Shown here in pieces: positions 16,488-25,392 of a stretch of DNA of 64,000 nucleotides. The DNA is from Acetothermia bacterium UBA7521. GTDB taxonomy: Bacteria > Bipolaricaulota > Bipolaricaulia > Bipolaricaulales > Bipolaricaulaceae. Position 1 is the first letter of the stretch; each line of letters starts with the position of its first letter. Both the position numbers and the translations under genes were made by a program. The stretch spans positions 6,064 to 70,063 of the forward strand of contig DLNB01000010.1 in NCBI GenBank assembly GCA_002479455.1. The letters are read 5' to 3'. Under the pieces are notes generated by a model that was not told where the DNA came from, searched no databases, and saw nothing but the letters and a program-made list of their open reading frames with translations.

Positions 16488-18782
16488 CTACCCCGTTGGC
16501 TTCGGTCGCGAGGAGACGGTTACGGGTTGTTCCCCTTCGGGGAAACCCATCTTCACGAGGTACTCCTGGAACCGCGGGTCCGAGCGCGCGCTGTCGAACC
16601 ATGGATGCACCTTGAGAAGGCGTAGCCCAGGGTCGCGTGCCTGATAGGATCTTTCGAGCCAAACCAGGCCGTCGTCGAGATGTCCGAGGGCGAAGTGGGC
16701 GCTGGCGACCAGGAACGCGTGTCCGAGTCCGGAGCCTTTGTTCTCAAGCGCCTTCAAGTTCTCCTCGGCGGTTGTGGTCTCGCCCATTCCAGCGTAGGTT
16801 ACAACCCGGAACGCCTGGATCTCCGTTCGGAGCCGGTCCTTGGGCGCGAGTCTGGCTTCCGCCTGCCGAAACGCTTCCAAAGCTTGCTCGTGCCGCCCGA
16901 GGAGAGTGTATACCTCGCCCAGGGTCAGCAAGGGGTCGAATCCTTCAGGGTTGAGGTCGAGTGTGCGGAGAAGCTGGATGACCGCTTCCTCGTACTGCCG
17001 GGAGAGGGCGAGGGCTCGGCCGTAGGTGTGGTTGACGACTGGGGAATCCGGCTCCATGACGAGGACCTTGTGAAGAGTCTCCAGGGCCTCGTCGAACCGT
17101 CCCAAGCACACGAGGTGCTCCGCGAACGCTCGACGCACCGTGCTGCTATTGGGATCGAGGTCGAGCGCCTTGTTCAACTCCGCCTCCGCCTCCGCCCACT
17201 TTCCTGCGGCCTGCAGCACCGAGGCCAGCGAAAGGTGGCCTTCAACGAAGTCGGCGGCGAGGGCTTGGGCCCGGCGGTGCTGGTCGAGGGCTTCGCTGAA
17301 CTGCCCGGACTCCCAGAGGGTGGCGGACAGGGCCATGTTGATGTTCGGAGAGAGAGGGTCGAGCGCCAGGGCGCGCTTCATCTCGGCGAGGGCTTCCGAT
17401 GTTCGGCCGAGGTCGCTCAGCAGGTTCGCGTACCAGTGTCGGGCGGTGGCGTAGTTCGGGTTCTGCTCGATTGCTCTCTTGAAACGGTCGGCAGCCTTCT
17501 CCAGGTCATGTTCGAATAGCCATTCGATAAGGGCCAGAGAGGCGTTCGCCTCGGCGAGATCCTCGTCGAGTGCAAGGGCCTTGGACGCAGCTTCCTTCGC
17601 CTTGGGGAGGGCTTCGTGGAGCGGGAGGTGCCCGCGGCTGGCGAGCACGCTGTAGGAGTCTGCCAGCCCGGCGTAGGCGAGGGCGTAGTTCGGGTCGGCC
17701 GCGATGACGTCCTGGAAGATCTCGATTGCTCGTTTGAGGCCGCTCTCTGATCGCTGATTCCAGAAGTGGCGACCCTTCAGGTACAGCATGTAGATGTCGA
17801 CGTCCCGTGCCGCCTTCGCCTGGAGACGTTGTTCCTCGCCCGCGAGGAGCTTCACCTCGAGCATTTCCGCTACCTTCCGCGCGACCTCGCTCTGGATGGC
17901 CAGCACGTCTTCGAGCTTGCGATCGTACGCTTCTGACCAGATGTGTTCTTCGGTCTGAGCGTCAATGAGCTGGAGGTTGATCCGCACCCGGTCGTCCACC
18001 TTCCGCACGCTGCCCTCGAGGACCGTCGCCACGCGCAACTCCTGCCCGATCTCCGCGATCGACTTCTGGGTCCCGCGGTACTTCATGACGGAGGTCTGGG
18101 CGATCACACGGAGGCCGCGGATCTTGGACAGGGTGAAGATGATCTCCTCAGTCATCCCATCCGCGAAGAAGGCGTCTCCAGGCTCCGGGCTGATGTTCGT
18201 GAGGGGCAGGACGGCAATTCGCGTGCGGTCCGTCGGCCGTGGCCCTTCGGGTCGCACCCGCGACCACGGGAACACCACGCAGTACACCTCGGTCGGTACG
18301 CGGACGTTCTTCAAGGCCCGTTTGCCCATGCTGGCCAGGGGGAGATGGACCTTGTTCCACACGTGGTCGTACACCTGGGCGGAGATGCAAGCTCCCTCGG
18401 GCTCGGCGAGGGGGGCGATGCGCGAGGTGACGTTTACGCCGTCACCGAACAGGTCGCCTTGGCGATGCACAACGTCCCCGACATGGACCCCGATCCGGAT
18501 CCGGATGCGTCGCTCAGAAGGCTGAGCGGCGTTGCGCTCGTGAAGGGTCTCCTGGATCGCGATCGCACACCGGGTCGCCTGGAGGGCGCTGGGAAACTCG
18601 ACGAGAAACCCATCACCCATCGCCTTGACCACCCGCCCGCCATGCGAAGCGAAGAGCGGGCGGAGAAGCGCGTCGTGTTCCTCCAAGAGCTTCAGCGACA
18701 GGTCCTCGTTCGTTTGGCCGAGGAGGGTGTACCCGACGATGTCGGTGATCAGGATCGCGCTCAGCCGACGTTCCTCGTCCAT
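16488..18782 (-). CDS. Class III nucleotide cyclase with TolB-like and TPR domains
   Basis: 764 aa, modular. The cyclase homology domain (about 1-165) has SAILITDIVGYT (first metal Asp), GGRVVKAMGDGFLVEF (second metal Asp) and GVHVGDVVHRQGDLFGDGVN. A TolB/FlgO-like domain follows (RIAVLPLTNISPEPGDAFFADGMTEEI, about 185-330). At least ten TPR units fill the C-terminal half (for example YALAYAGLADSYSVLAS, NYATARHWYANLLSDLG). The product (cAMP or cGMP) cannot be told, and there is no membrane segment. The -10 box at 18816-18811 sits on the upstream ATG at 18812, so I use ATG 18782, which has GGAGGAGGGG in front. Confidence 0.87.
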   Translation of the reverse strand: MDEERRLSAILITDIVGYTLLGQTNEDLSLKLLEEHDALLRPLFASHGGRVVKAMGDGFLVEFPSALQATRCAIAIQETLHERNAAQPSERRIRIRIGVHVGDVVHRQGDLFGDGVNVTSRIAPLAEPEGACISAQVYDHVWNKVHLPLASMGKRALKNVRVPTEVYCVVFPWSRVRPEGPRPTDRTRIAVLPLTNISPEPGDAFFADGMTEEIIFTLSKIRGLRVIAQTSVMKYRGTQKSIAEIGQELRVATVLEGSVRKVDDRVRINLQLIDAQTEEHIWSEAYDRKLEDVLAIQSEVARKVAEMLEVKLLAGEEQRLQAKAARDVDIYMLYLKGRHFWNQRSESGLKRAIEIFQDVIAADPNYALAYAGLADSYSVLASRGHLPLHEALPKAKEAASKALALDEDLAEANASLALIEWLFEHDLEKAADRFKRAIEQNPNYATARHWYANLLSDLGRTSEALAEMKRALALDPLSPNINMALSATLWESGQFSEALDQHRRAQALAADFVEGHLSLASVLQAAGKWAEAEAELNKALDLDPNSSTVRRAFAEHLVCLGRFDEALETLHKVLVMEPDSPVVNHTYGRALALSRQYEEAVIQLLRTLDLNPEGFDPLLTLGEVYTLLGRHEQALEAFRQAEARLAPKDRLRTEIQAFRVVTYAGMGETTTAEENLKALENKGSGLGHAFLVASAHFALGHLDDGLVWLERSYQARDPGLRLLKVHPWFDSARSDPRFQEYLVKMGFPEGEQPVTVSSRPKPTG

Positions 18783-18810
18783 GGCCGTCCCCTCCTCCTC
18801 TGTCGGTCGC

Positions 18811-18816
18811 ATTATA
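18811..18816 (-). promoter_or_regulatory. -10 box of the cyclase gene
   Basis: TATAAT on the minus strand at 18816-18811; the predicted start is near 18804, 22 bases before ATG 18782. No convincing -35. It decides the start codon, because the ATG at 18812 overlaps the hexamer and would not be transcribed. Confidence 0.6.
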
Positions 18817-18945
18817 CCGGGCCGTTGCAGCCTTCTGTTCTTTCACTCCTTCGCGGGGATCGGCGCTCCTCCTTGGCCGGACCAGGTTACAATCCGCACC
18901 AATCCGCCTCTGCTCGGAGTTGGGTGATGGCCAAAGGGGGTGTAG

Positions 18946-19866
18946 GTGTCGAACGGGCAACAGCTGCTGCTCACGGTACGGGATCTGCGGAAGAGCTACG
19001 GTGGCGTCCAAGCTGTGGATGGGGTTTCGTTTTCTGTTCCCGCCCGTACCGTGTTCACCCTTCTTGGCCCGAACGGGGCGGGCAAGACGACAACCCTGGA
19101 GATCCTCGAGGGGATTCGCGACGCGGACTCCGGCGAGATCGAGATGTTCGGGACCCGGGTGCGTCGGGTGACGGCGGTTTTGAAGGGCCGGATGGGGGTT
19201 CTCCTTCAGGAGGGAGGGTTCGAGCCCTACCTCAAGGTGCGGGAGGTCCTCCACCTGTTCGCGTCGTTTTTCGATCGGCCCCGCCCGGTGACCGAGGTCC
19301 TGGCCGAGGTCTCGCTCGAGGACAAGGCAGGGGCTTTGGTTCGGCACCTCTCCGGCGGGCAGAAGCAGCGTCTCGCCCTCGGTGCGGCCCTCATCAACGA
19401 CCCGGATCTTGTGTTCCTCGACGAGCCGACCACCGGGCTTGATCCCCAGGCCCGCCGCAACATCTGGGCGATCATCGAGCGGCTGAAGGGAGAGGGGAAA
19501 ACGATCGTTCTCACCACCCACTACATGGAAGAAGCGGAAGCCCTCTCGGACGAGGTGTGCATCATGGACCACGGGCACGTGATCGCCGACGGCACGCCGC
19601 GCGAGCTCACTGCGCAGCTGAGCCAGGATACATGGATTGAGTTCGACGCTCCCGATCTGGCGCCCGGGGCGTGGGCAGGTCTTGCGGGCGAGATTCAGCG
19701 TGACGGAGCGACAGCGACCCTGAAGACCTCCGACCTCGTGGGGGCGCTGGACGCGCTGCTGCGGTGGTCTCGCGAGAAGCGGGTTCCGTTGAGGAACATG
19801 GTCGTACGCCAACCGAACCTGGAGGATGTGTTCCTTTCTCTCACCGGGAGGAGGCTCCGCGAGTGA
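18946..19866 (+). CDS. ABC-2 type exporter, ATP-binding protein
   Basis: 306 aa. Walker A GPNGAGKTTT, signature LSGGQKQRLALG, Walker B DLVFLDEPTTGLDP and the switch His in TTHYMEEAE are all present. The C-terminal extension of about 80 residues is as in DrrA/CcmA-type multidrug or lipid exporters. The start is GTG 18946. It overlaps the first permease by GTGA (19863-19866), giving a three-gene operon. A TACAAT -10-like hexamer lies about 60 bases upstream in the divergent region shared with the cyclase gene. Confidence 0.93.
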   Translation: MSNGQQLLLTVRDLRKSYGGVQAVDGVSFSVPARTVFTLLGPNGAGKTTTLEILEGIRDADSGEIEMFGTRVRRVTAVLKGRMGVLLQEGGFEPYLKVREVLHLFASFFDRPRPVTEVLAEVSLEDKAGALVRHLSGGQKQRLALGAALINDPDLVFLDEPTTGLDPQARRNIWAIIERLKGEGKTIVLTTHYMEEAEALSDEVCIMDHGHVIADGTPRELTAQLSQDTWIEFDAPDLAPGAWAGLAGEIQRDGATATLKTSDLVGALDALLRWSREKRVPLRNMVVRQPNLEDVFLSLTGRRLRE

Positions 19867-21059
19867 GAAGGGTCTTCCGATTGGCCTGGGTTTCACTCGT
19901 CACTGCCCTGCGGGAGCGGGAGACCCTGTTCTGGTTCGTCGTGTTCCCGCTTCTTCTCCTGTCTCTGCTGGCGCTCGTGTTTGGGCAACTGGGGCAGGAG
20001 GGGAAGATGAACTTCACCGTGGCGCTCGTGAACGCGGACCGGGAGACTGGCGGGTTCGCGTTCGTCGTGGAGGAGGTGTTTGTCTCGCTCTCTGTCCCTC
20101 CCCAACCGGGCCAGGAACCCCTTCTCACCCTGCGTCAGCCTCCCGTGGGGGAGGACCAGGAGCGGTTCGTGGCTCGGGAACAGGAGACCGTTCGGCTCGG
20201 GGGTCTCGCAGCGCTGATCGTCATCCCGCCTGGGTTCAGCGACGCCGCGATGGCGGCGATGACGGGATCCGGCTCCCCAGCCGCACTTCAGGTGTACTTC
20301 AACGATACGAACGCCGCCTCGAGTATGGTGGTGGATGTCGTGGAGCGGGTGCTGGCGCGCTTGAACCGGGAACTCCTCACCCTGGGTGGTCTCTACCAGC
20401 CAGACGCCGCGACGGGGGTCCGCACGGAATGGGTCGGGGAGGCCGGCGCTCCGGTGGCGTACGTGGACTTCCTCCTTCCCGGGATCGTCCTCATGGCGTT
20501 CTTCGTGGGCGGGCTGTTCAGCGTGTCGGGGGCGGTCCTCTTCTCACGTGACCTGAAGATCCTTCGCCGGTACTGGGTTACGCCGCTCCGCGTTCCGCAG
20601 TACCTGGCTGGCTTTGCGTTGGGGTATCTCGCGATGTGCGTCCTCCAGTTCACCCTCCTCGTCCTCGTCGGACAGGTGGGGTTCGGGGCCACGGTCACGT
20701 TTGCCCAGCCTCTGGCTGTTCTCTACCTTGTTCTGGCTGCGATCACGTTCCTCGCGTTCGGGTTCCTCATCGCCTCGCTCGCCAAGACGGCCCAATCGGG
20801 GATGGCCATCGCCAACCTCGTCAACATGCCGATCATGTTCTTGAGCGGTCTGTTCTTCCCTGTGGCGGACTTGCCGCTCTTTCTGCGGGTCATCCTCTAC
20901 CTCAATCCGTTGAGCTACCTCGCAGAGGGGCTCCGCTTCTCCCTCGGAACGGGGCAGGTCACCCTTCCTCTCCCCCTGACGTTTCTCGTACCCCTTGGCT
21001 GGACAGGTTTGTCCGCCGCTGTGGCCGCGCGGCGCCTGCGGTGGGACGTGGCCCGATGA
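19863..21059 (+). CDS. ABC-2 type permease 1
   Basis: 398 aa from GTG 19863, which overlaps the ATPase stop. One N-terminal membrane helix (FWFVVFPLLLLSLLALVFG) is followed by a large external loop of about 180 residues and five C-terminal helices, the ABC2_membrane_3 layout. The late NMPIMFLSGLFFPVADLPLFLR and LNPLSYLAEGLR motifs are typical of the family. Its stop overlaps the second permease (ATGA), so the exporter is probably a heterodimer with one shared type of ATPase. Confidence 0.9.
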   Translation: MRRVFRLAWVSLVTALRERETLFWFVVFPLLLLSLLALVFGQLGQEGKMNFTVALVNADRETGGFAFVVEEVFVSLSVPPQPGQEPLLTLRQPPVGEDQERFVAREQETVRLGGLAALIVIPPGFSDAAMAAMTGSGSPAALQVYFNDTNAASSMVVDVVERVLARLNRELLTLGGLYQPDAATGVRTEWVGEAGAPVAYVDFLLPGIVLMAFFVGGLFSVSGAVLFSRDLKILRRYWVTPLRVPQYLAGFALGYLAMCVLQFTLLVLVGQVGFGATVTFAQPLAVLYLVLAAITFLAFGFLIASLAKTAQSGMAIANLVNMPIMFLSGLFFPVADLPLFLRVILYLNPLSYLAEGLRFSLGTGQVTLPLPLTFLVPLGWTGLSAAVAARRLRWDVAR

Positions 21060-22123
21060 AGGCGTTCGGGGAGCTTCTTAGGACGCAGACCGTCGTTTTC
21101 CTGAGAGACAAGCTCGCGCTGTTCTTCACCCTGTTCTTCCCGGTTGTGTTCATCCTCATCTTTGGGTTCGTGTGGGGAGGGGTCGAAGGCCCGGAGAAGG
21201 TTACGTTGGGCCTCCTTCTGGTCGGGGAACGTGATGCAGTGCTCGATGAGGTTCTCGCCTCCCAGAACACGGTGATGGTGCGCCGGTACGAGGACCGCGC
21301 CCCACTCGAGGCCGACATCGCGAAGCGAGTGCTTGGCCTGGGGTTGGTGTGGGACGGGGAAGTTCTCCTTTTCCTCCAGGATCCGACCCGGGTTCAGGAG
21401 GTATACGCGTTGACCGAGGTGGCGCAGGGGATCACGGCGGAGATGGACCTGCGCCGGCAGGGGTTGGCCCCTGTGGTCCGGGTGGAACGGGTGAACGTCG
21501 GGCGAACATTGGGCAGTGGCTGGTTCAGCATGGTCGTGCCGGGGATCATGGCGTTCTCGGTTCTCATGTCCGGGCTCCTCGCCGTGTCGGGACGGATCAC
21601 CCAGATGAAGGAGCGGAGGCTTCTCGATCGCCTCCTCGTGACCCCGATGTCCCCCACCGCCCTGCTCGCCGCCATCGCCGGCGTGAGGCTCGTGGCCGGG
21701 TTTCTCTCCACATCGGTCACACTGGGCCTTGCCGTGATCCTGTTTCGGGTTCAGTTCGACGTCAACTGGGCACTGTACGCCCTGTTCGTCATCGCAGCCA
21801 CTTTGGGTTCGATGGGCCTCGGCACGCTGATCGCTCTCCTCGTGCGGCGCCCGAGCAGCGCGAGCACCGTGGCGAGCATTGTCGCCCAGATCATGCTCTT
21901 CCTCGCCGGCGTGTACTTTCCGGTCGAGTTTCTGCCTGTGTTTCTGCGAAACCTCAGCCGGGCGCTCCCCCTTACGTACATGGCGGAGGGAATGAGGTTC
22001 GTGACTGGCGTAGCGGATCTGTCTCTCGCGAGGTTCGCTCTCATCACGGCGGGGCTGCTTGTCGTGGGGCTCGGCCTGTTCCCCGTCCTCAGTCGGTATG
22101 TGGTCAGCGTCGGACGCCGCTAA
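21056..22123 (+). CDS. ABC-2 type permease 2
   Basis: 355 aa from ATG 21056, coupled to the preceding gene. Same architecture as its neighbour: helix 1 (LALFFTLFFPVVFILIFGF), an external loop, then five helices ending with VYFPVEFLPVFLRNLSRALP and TYMAEGMRF. The two permeases are clearly paralogous. The substrate is unknown; export of a lipid, polyketide or drug-like compound is usual for the family. Confidence 0.9.
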   Translation: MKAFGELLRTQTVVFLRDKLALFFTLFFPVVFILIFGFVWGGVEGPEKVTLGLLLVGERDAVLDEVLASQNTVMVRRYEDRAPLEADIAKRVLGLGLVWDGEVLLFLQDPTRVQEVYALTEVAQGITAEMDLRRQGLAPVVRVERVNVGRTLGSGWFSMVVPGIMAFSVLMSGLLAVSGRITQMKERRLLDRLLVTPMSPTALLAAIAGVRLVAGFLSTSVTLGLAVILFRVQFDVNWALYALFVIAATLGSMGLGTLIALLVRRPSSASTVASIVAQIMLFLAGVYFPVEFLPVFLRNLSRALPLTYMAEGMRFVTGVADLSLARFALITAGLLVVGLGLFPVLSRYVVSVGRR

Positions 22124-22157
22124 GCACGCTGAACCGCGTAGCAGGTGCTGAACAAGC

Positions 22158-22189
22158 GACCGACCCGGGCGCGGCGGCGCGGGTCGGTC
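22158..22189. terminator. Bidirectional terminator-like hairpin
   Basis: GACCGACCCG / CGGGTCGGTC, a perfect 10-bp stem with a 12-base GC-rich loop, between two convergent genes (ends 22123 and 22209). A weak TTCT-containing tract follows on the plus strand. Confidence 0.75.
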
Positions 22190-22208
22190 TTCTGCTCCCT
22201 ACGAAGAT

Positions 22209-23690
22209 CTACGGGGTCCAGGTCGTCGCGAAGTCCACCCGCTTCTCGGCAAGGGCCAAGCCTCCGGGGGTGTGGCTCACGAGGAACCGTACCTCATCCG
22301 AGGTCGCGGCAGCGGCCCCCCGGTACTCGACGGTAATCGCGGCTGTACCCGTGCCTGCGACGTCGATTCGCACGGGCGGCGACACGAACCCGGGGAGAAC
22401 AACTCCATTGCGGAGGATCTCCACCGAGATCCACACGGGCAGACCTGCGCTCCCGTCGTAGAGGTAGGTCACACTGCCCGACGCCCGGCTCCCGAGCTGG
22501 CTCAGCCCGTACCCGAGGAACCGGAACGCGTCGCTGGGGAGCGTCGGCGGTTCCCCGAGCACGGGGACGATGGCGAGCTTGCCCACGAAGTTCCCCCGCT
22601 CGGCGGTGAACCACACGCTTCCCGCGTCGTCGAGGGACAGGAACACGGGGTGCGATCCAGCGGGCATTCGGTAGAGGGCGATCTCGTTTCGCGCTGGGGA
22701 GAGGTAGCCTACCGCATCGCCTTCCCTGTCCGTGAACCACACGTTGCCCACGTCGTCGAGCGCGAGGTCGAACGGCTGGCGGGCACCGGGGATCGGCCAC
22801 AGGCGAACATCAGCCGTGGTCGGGTCCAGGACGCCGATCGCCGGCCGATCCGTGTCCGTGAACCACACTCGTCCGTCTCCGGCGACGGTAACCCCGAATG
22901 CCGCGGTGCCCGTAGGAACCCCGTACAGGAGGACCGTGTTTGAGTCGGGGTCAAGAACGGAGATCGGCGCCGCTCCTTGAGTGAACCATACCCGCCCGTC
23001 GGGGGCCACCGCCACCCGTTCCACGTACGCGTCTGTGATCATGGATTGCCACTCGGTGAACGGCCCGCTCGTCGAGGGGACAAGGAGGGCGATCGGAGGC
23101 GGCAACATCGGGTTTCCGGGGTAGTTGAGCGGGGTCACAGGTGTCACCACAGGGGTGATCTCGCTGACCACGGGGGTCACAGCTTGGGCAGGGGAGAGGA
23201 TAAGGGGCAGGGTCACGAATACCTGGGCGGGGGCGAACCGGGCGACCTTGCTCGCGTTCCGCTCGTTGAGCCACAGGTTGACCTTGCCCGGGCCCGTGGG
23301 GGCCGACACGAGGACCTCGGGCCACGCGCCGGGGGTGGGCAGAGCCCATGTCGCCCCGCCTCCGATGAACACGAGGAGCTCGAGGGCGTTGCCTTGACTC
23401 AAGGTGAAGTACACCGAACCCGTGTCGCCCATCACGAGGCCGAACGGCCCCTGCCCCACATCGCGCTCGCGGATCTCGTTGGCGACTGGGTCGAGCTGGG
23501 CGACCCTGTCCAAATTGAACTCGGTGAAGTACACCTTCCCGTCCGCAGCGATCGCGATCCCGTACGGGAGGGCGTTCGCCGTGGGAAGGTTCCATCGGGT
23601 CAACTGCACCACCTGGCCGACACCGAACAGCGTCATCGCGAAGACGCTTGCGAGGACGATCAGAAAGCCAATCTGCTTGTTTCTGTCCAT
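22209..23690 (-). CDS. Secreted or anchored Vgb-like beta-propeller protein
   Basis: 493 aa from ATG 23690, 8 bases after AGGAGG; an ATG two codons earlier is too close to it. The N-terminal hydrophobic helix (IGFLIVLASVFAMTLFGVG) is a signal anchor. Repeats of the virginiamycin-B-lyase/streptogramin-lyase type follow: ALPYGIAIAADGKVYFTEF, GPFGLVMGDTGSVYFT, VAVAPDGRVWFTQ, AFGVTVAGDGRVWFTD, FDLALDDVGNVWFTDR, VFLSLDDAGSVWFTAE. A C-terminal beta domain of about 110 residues comes last. A Thr/Pro/Val-rich linker (residues about 165-190) splits the propeller. True lyase activity is not implied; most homologues are uncharacterised. Confidence 0.75.
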   Translation of the reverse strand: MDRNKQIGFLIVLASVFAMTLFGVGQVVQLTRWNLPTANALPYGIAIAADGKVYFTEFNLDRVAQLDPVANEIRERDVGQGPFGLVMGDTGSVYFTLSQGNALELLVFIGGGATWALPTPGAWPEVLVSAPTGPGKVNLWLNERNASKVARFAPAQVFVTLPLILSPAQAVTPVVSEITPVVTPVTPLNYPGNPMLPPPIALLVPSTSGPFTEWQSMITDAYVERVAVAPDGRVWFTQGAAPISVLDPDSNTVLLYGVPTGTAAFGVTVAGDGRVWFTDTDRPAIGVLDPTTADVRLWPIPGARQPFDLALDDVGNVWFTDREGDAVGYLSPARNEIALYRMPAGSHPVFLSLDDAGSVWFTAERGNFVGKLAIVPVLGEPPTLPSDAFRFLGYGLSQLGSRASGSVTYLYDGSAGLPVWISVEILRNGVVLPGFVSPPVRIDVAGTGTAAITVEYRGAAAATSDEVRFLVSHTPGGLALAEKRVDFATTWTP

Positions 23691-23900
23691 ACCCATCGCC
23701 TCCTCAGGTCGTCAAGCACGGCCATCATAGTCCTTTCCTCCTCGTCATGTCGGCCCGGGCGTTGAACCTTTCGCCTGTCTTCAGGCACACACAAGCGGAC
23801 CGGTTGAAGGAGGTGTGCGCGAGAGCCCCGAAGTGAGCGGAGTCTGGAGTTGGGTACAGTGCACGGTACGGGAGTTCGGTGAACGGGAGGTTGCGCGGCG

Positions 23901-24407
23901 GTGGGCGATGCAAAGCTGGTGGAGAGGGTGGCGAGCGGTGATGGTGGAGCGCTCCGTGAGCTGTACGAGCGGTTCGCCGACCGCGTGTTTCGCTACGCGC
24001 TCACCCTCCTCCGGAACCGGCACCTGGCGGAAGAGGTGGTCCAGGAGACGATGATCGCTGTGTGGAAGGGAGCAGCTGGGTTCGAGAGACGGTCGCAGGT
24101 TTCAACATGGTTGTTCGGGATTGCCCGCCATCAGGCGCACCGAGCCCATCGGAGCGAGGCCAAGGGAGCGCGGGTTCCGGCGGAACGAGAAGAGGAACCC
24201 GATCCGTCTCTGGTGGTTGAGCGTGAGGCCCGCGTTCGGCGGGCCGTCGCTGAACTGCCCCCTGAGCAGCGCGAGGTTGTGTTCCTCGCGTTCTACGAGG
24301 GCCTCACCTACGATCAGATTGCTCGAGTGCAGGGCGTACCTGAGGGAACGGTGAAGTCGAGGATGTTCCATGCCAAGAAGAGGCTTGCGGAGGAGCTGAA
24401 GCCATGA
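23901..24407 (+). CDS. ECF-type RNA polymerase sigma factor
   Basis: 168 aa. Region 2 (LYERFADRVFRYALTLLRNRHLAEEVVQETMIAVWKG) and region 4 (LPPEQREVVFLAFYEGLTYDQIARVQGVPEGTVKSRMFHAKKRL) are both complete, joined by a short linker. The start is GTG 23901. The stop overlaps the anti-sigma start (ATGA, 24404-24407), the standard sigma/anti-sigma arrangement. An autoregulated ECF promoter probably lies in the 204-base divergent region upstream, but I could not define it. Confidence 0.93.
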   Translation: MGDAKLVERVASGDGGALRELYERFADRVFRYALTLLRNRHLAEEVVQETMIAVWKGAAGFERRSQVSTWLFGIARHQAHRAHRSEAKGARVPAEREEEPDPSLVVEREARVRRAVAELPPEQREVVFLAFYEGLTYDQIARVQGVPEGTVKSRMFHAKKRLAEELKP

Positions 24408-24760
24408 CCTGCGACCAGGCGCGAGAGCTTGTTCCGTTCTACGCGGCCCGGTCGCTCCCTGAGTTCGAGGGTGCGGCCCTCATCGCCCACGTGGTGGGGT
24501 GCGAGAGCTGCCAGAAGGATCTGGTCGAGACGATGCGCCTCGGGCACGAGTTGCGGAGGGCGTTCGCCGCAGTCCCCGGACTGCCGGAGGGAACGTGGCT
24601 GTCCGTGGTCGCGAACACCGTCGGAGCGCCCCTGTTGCGGGTAGACCTGGGGGATGACCTGGCTGGGTTCTCGGTGGACGTGGGAGCTGTGCGGAGCGGG
24701 GTCCCGATCACGGGGAGGCTGTCCGTCCTCGGGCGGGAAGTGCCGATACTGCGTATCTAG
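24404..24760 (+). CDS. Zinc-finger (ZAS/zf-HC2) anti-sigma factor, soluble
   Basis: 118 aa, translationally coupled to the ECF sigma gene. The zinc-binding anti-sigma motif is visible as Cys3 (MTCDQARELVPFYAA) and HVVGCESC (His-x3-Cys-x2-Cys). Unlike most members there is no membrane helix after it; instead an all-beta tail of about 60 residues follows. This suggests a cytoplasmic, perhaps redox-sensing, anti-sigma factor similar in principle to RsrA or ChrR. Confidence 0.85.
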   Translation: MTCDQARELVPFYAARSLPEFEGAALIAHVVGCESCQKDLVETMRLGHELRRAFAAVPGLPEGTWLSVVANTVGAPLLRVDLGDDLAGFSVDVGAVRSGVPITGRLSVLGREVPILRI

Positions 24761-24773
24761 AAGGAGGAAGACG

Positions 24774-25073
24774 ATGAGCGACGAGAAGACAGAAGGCAAG
24801 ACAGATGTGCATGAGCTGAAGGAAGTTCTGGGCGTCGTTTCGGAGAAGATCCCCGGGCTCCTCAAGGGGATGCGGGACGTGCTCTACTCGAAGGAGGCCG
24901 CGGAGAACATGGCCGACGCCGTGGGCACGTTCTACAGGAAGCTCGTGGGGGCAGGCATCCCCGAGAAGGAAGCGCTGGAGATGGCCCGCGGCTACATGAT
25001 CAACCTCCGCGAGGTGTTCAAGGGCATCAACGTTGGGGAGAAGATCCACGTCCACGAGAAGGAGGGCGACTGA
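24774..25073 (+). CDS. Small helical protein of the sigma operon
   Basis: 99 aa, start ATG 24774 after GAAGGAGGAAG. Charged and helical (DVHELKEVLGVVSEKIPGLL; AAENMADAVGTFYRKLVGAG), with no signal or membrane segment. Not recognised. The 13-base gap from the anti-sigma gene and 5 bases to the next gene place it in the same operon, so it may be part of the stress response that the sigma factor controls. Confidence 0.6.
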   Translation: MSDEKTEGKTDVHELKEVLGVVSEKIPGLLKGMRDVLYSKEAAENMADAVGTFYRKLVGAGIPEKEALEMARGYMINLREVFKGINVGEKIHVHEKEGD

Positions 25074-25078
25074 AGCTC

Positions 25079-25321
25079 GTGTGGGGCTGGATCAGGGCGG
25101 CGGGGGCCGTGTGCGGCCTCCTCGCCGCCTTGATCGGGTTCGCCATCGGGTACGTCTGGGTCCGGCGCCGTGCTGTGGCCCGGTTCCGCCGCCGGCTGCG
25201 CCGTCAGGGGTTGCCCGACGAGCTGGCCGATGCGCTGGCAGATCAGTACAAGGCGGCGTTTCGGTTCTCCGATCTTCTGTCGGGGACCGGCCGCCGCCGA
25301 GCTCCGTCGGGTGGTAGCTGA
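25079..25321 (+). CDS. Small single-pass membrane protein
   Basis: 80 aa from GTG 25079. One N-terminal membrane helix (AAGAVCGLLAALIGFAIGYVWV) is followed by a very basic segment (RRRAVARFRRRLRRQGLP) and a short helical tail. Not recognised. Last gene of the sigma-factor operon. Confidence 0.5.
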   Translation: MWGWIRAAGAVCGLLAALIGFAIGYVWVRRRAVARFRRRLRRQGLPDELADALADQYKAAFRFSDLLSGTGRRRAPSGGS

Positions 25322-25336
25322 CCCCGTGTCACGAGG

Positions 25337-25373
25337 TACAATCCGATTGTGCGGCGCGCGCTAGGCGCCGCAC
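25337..25373 (+). promoter_or_regulatory. -10 box and 5' hairpin of the NYN gene
   Basis: TACAAT at 25337-25342 predicts a start near 25349. The message would then begin with a perfect 8-bp hairpin GTGCGGCG / CGCCGCAC (25349-25356 and 25366-25373) with a 9-base loop, ending 19 bases before the ATG. A hairpin at the very 5' end may stabilise the message. No clear -35 is seen. Confidence 0.5.
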
Positions 25374-25392
25374 AGGTGGTTGGTAAGGATCT

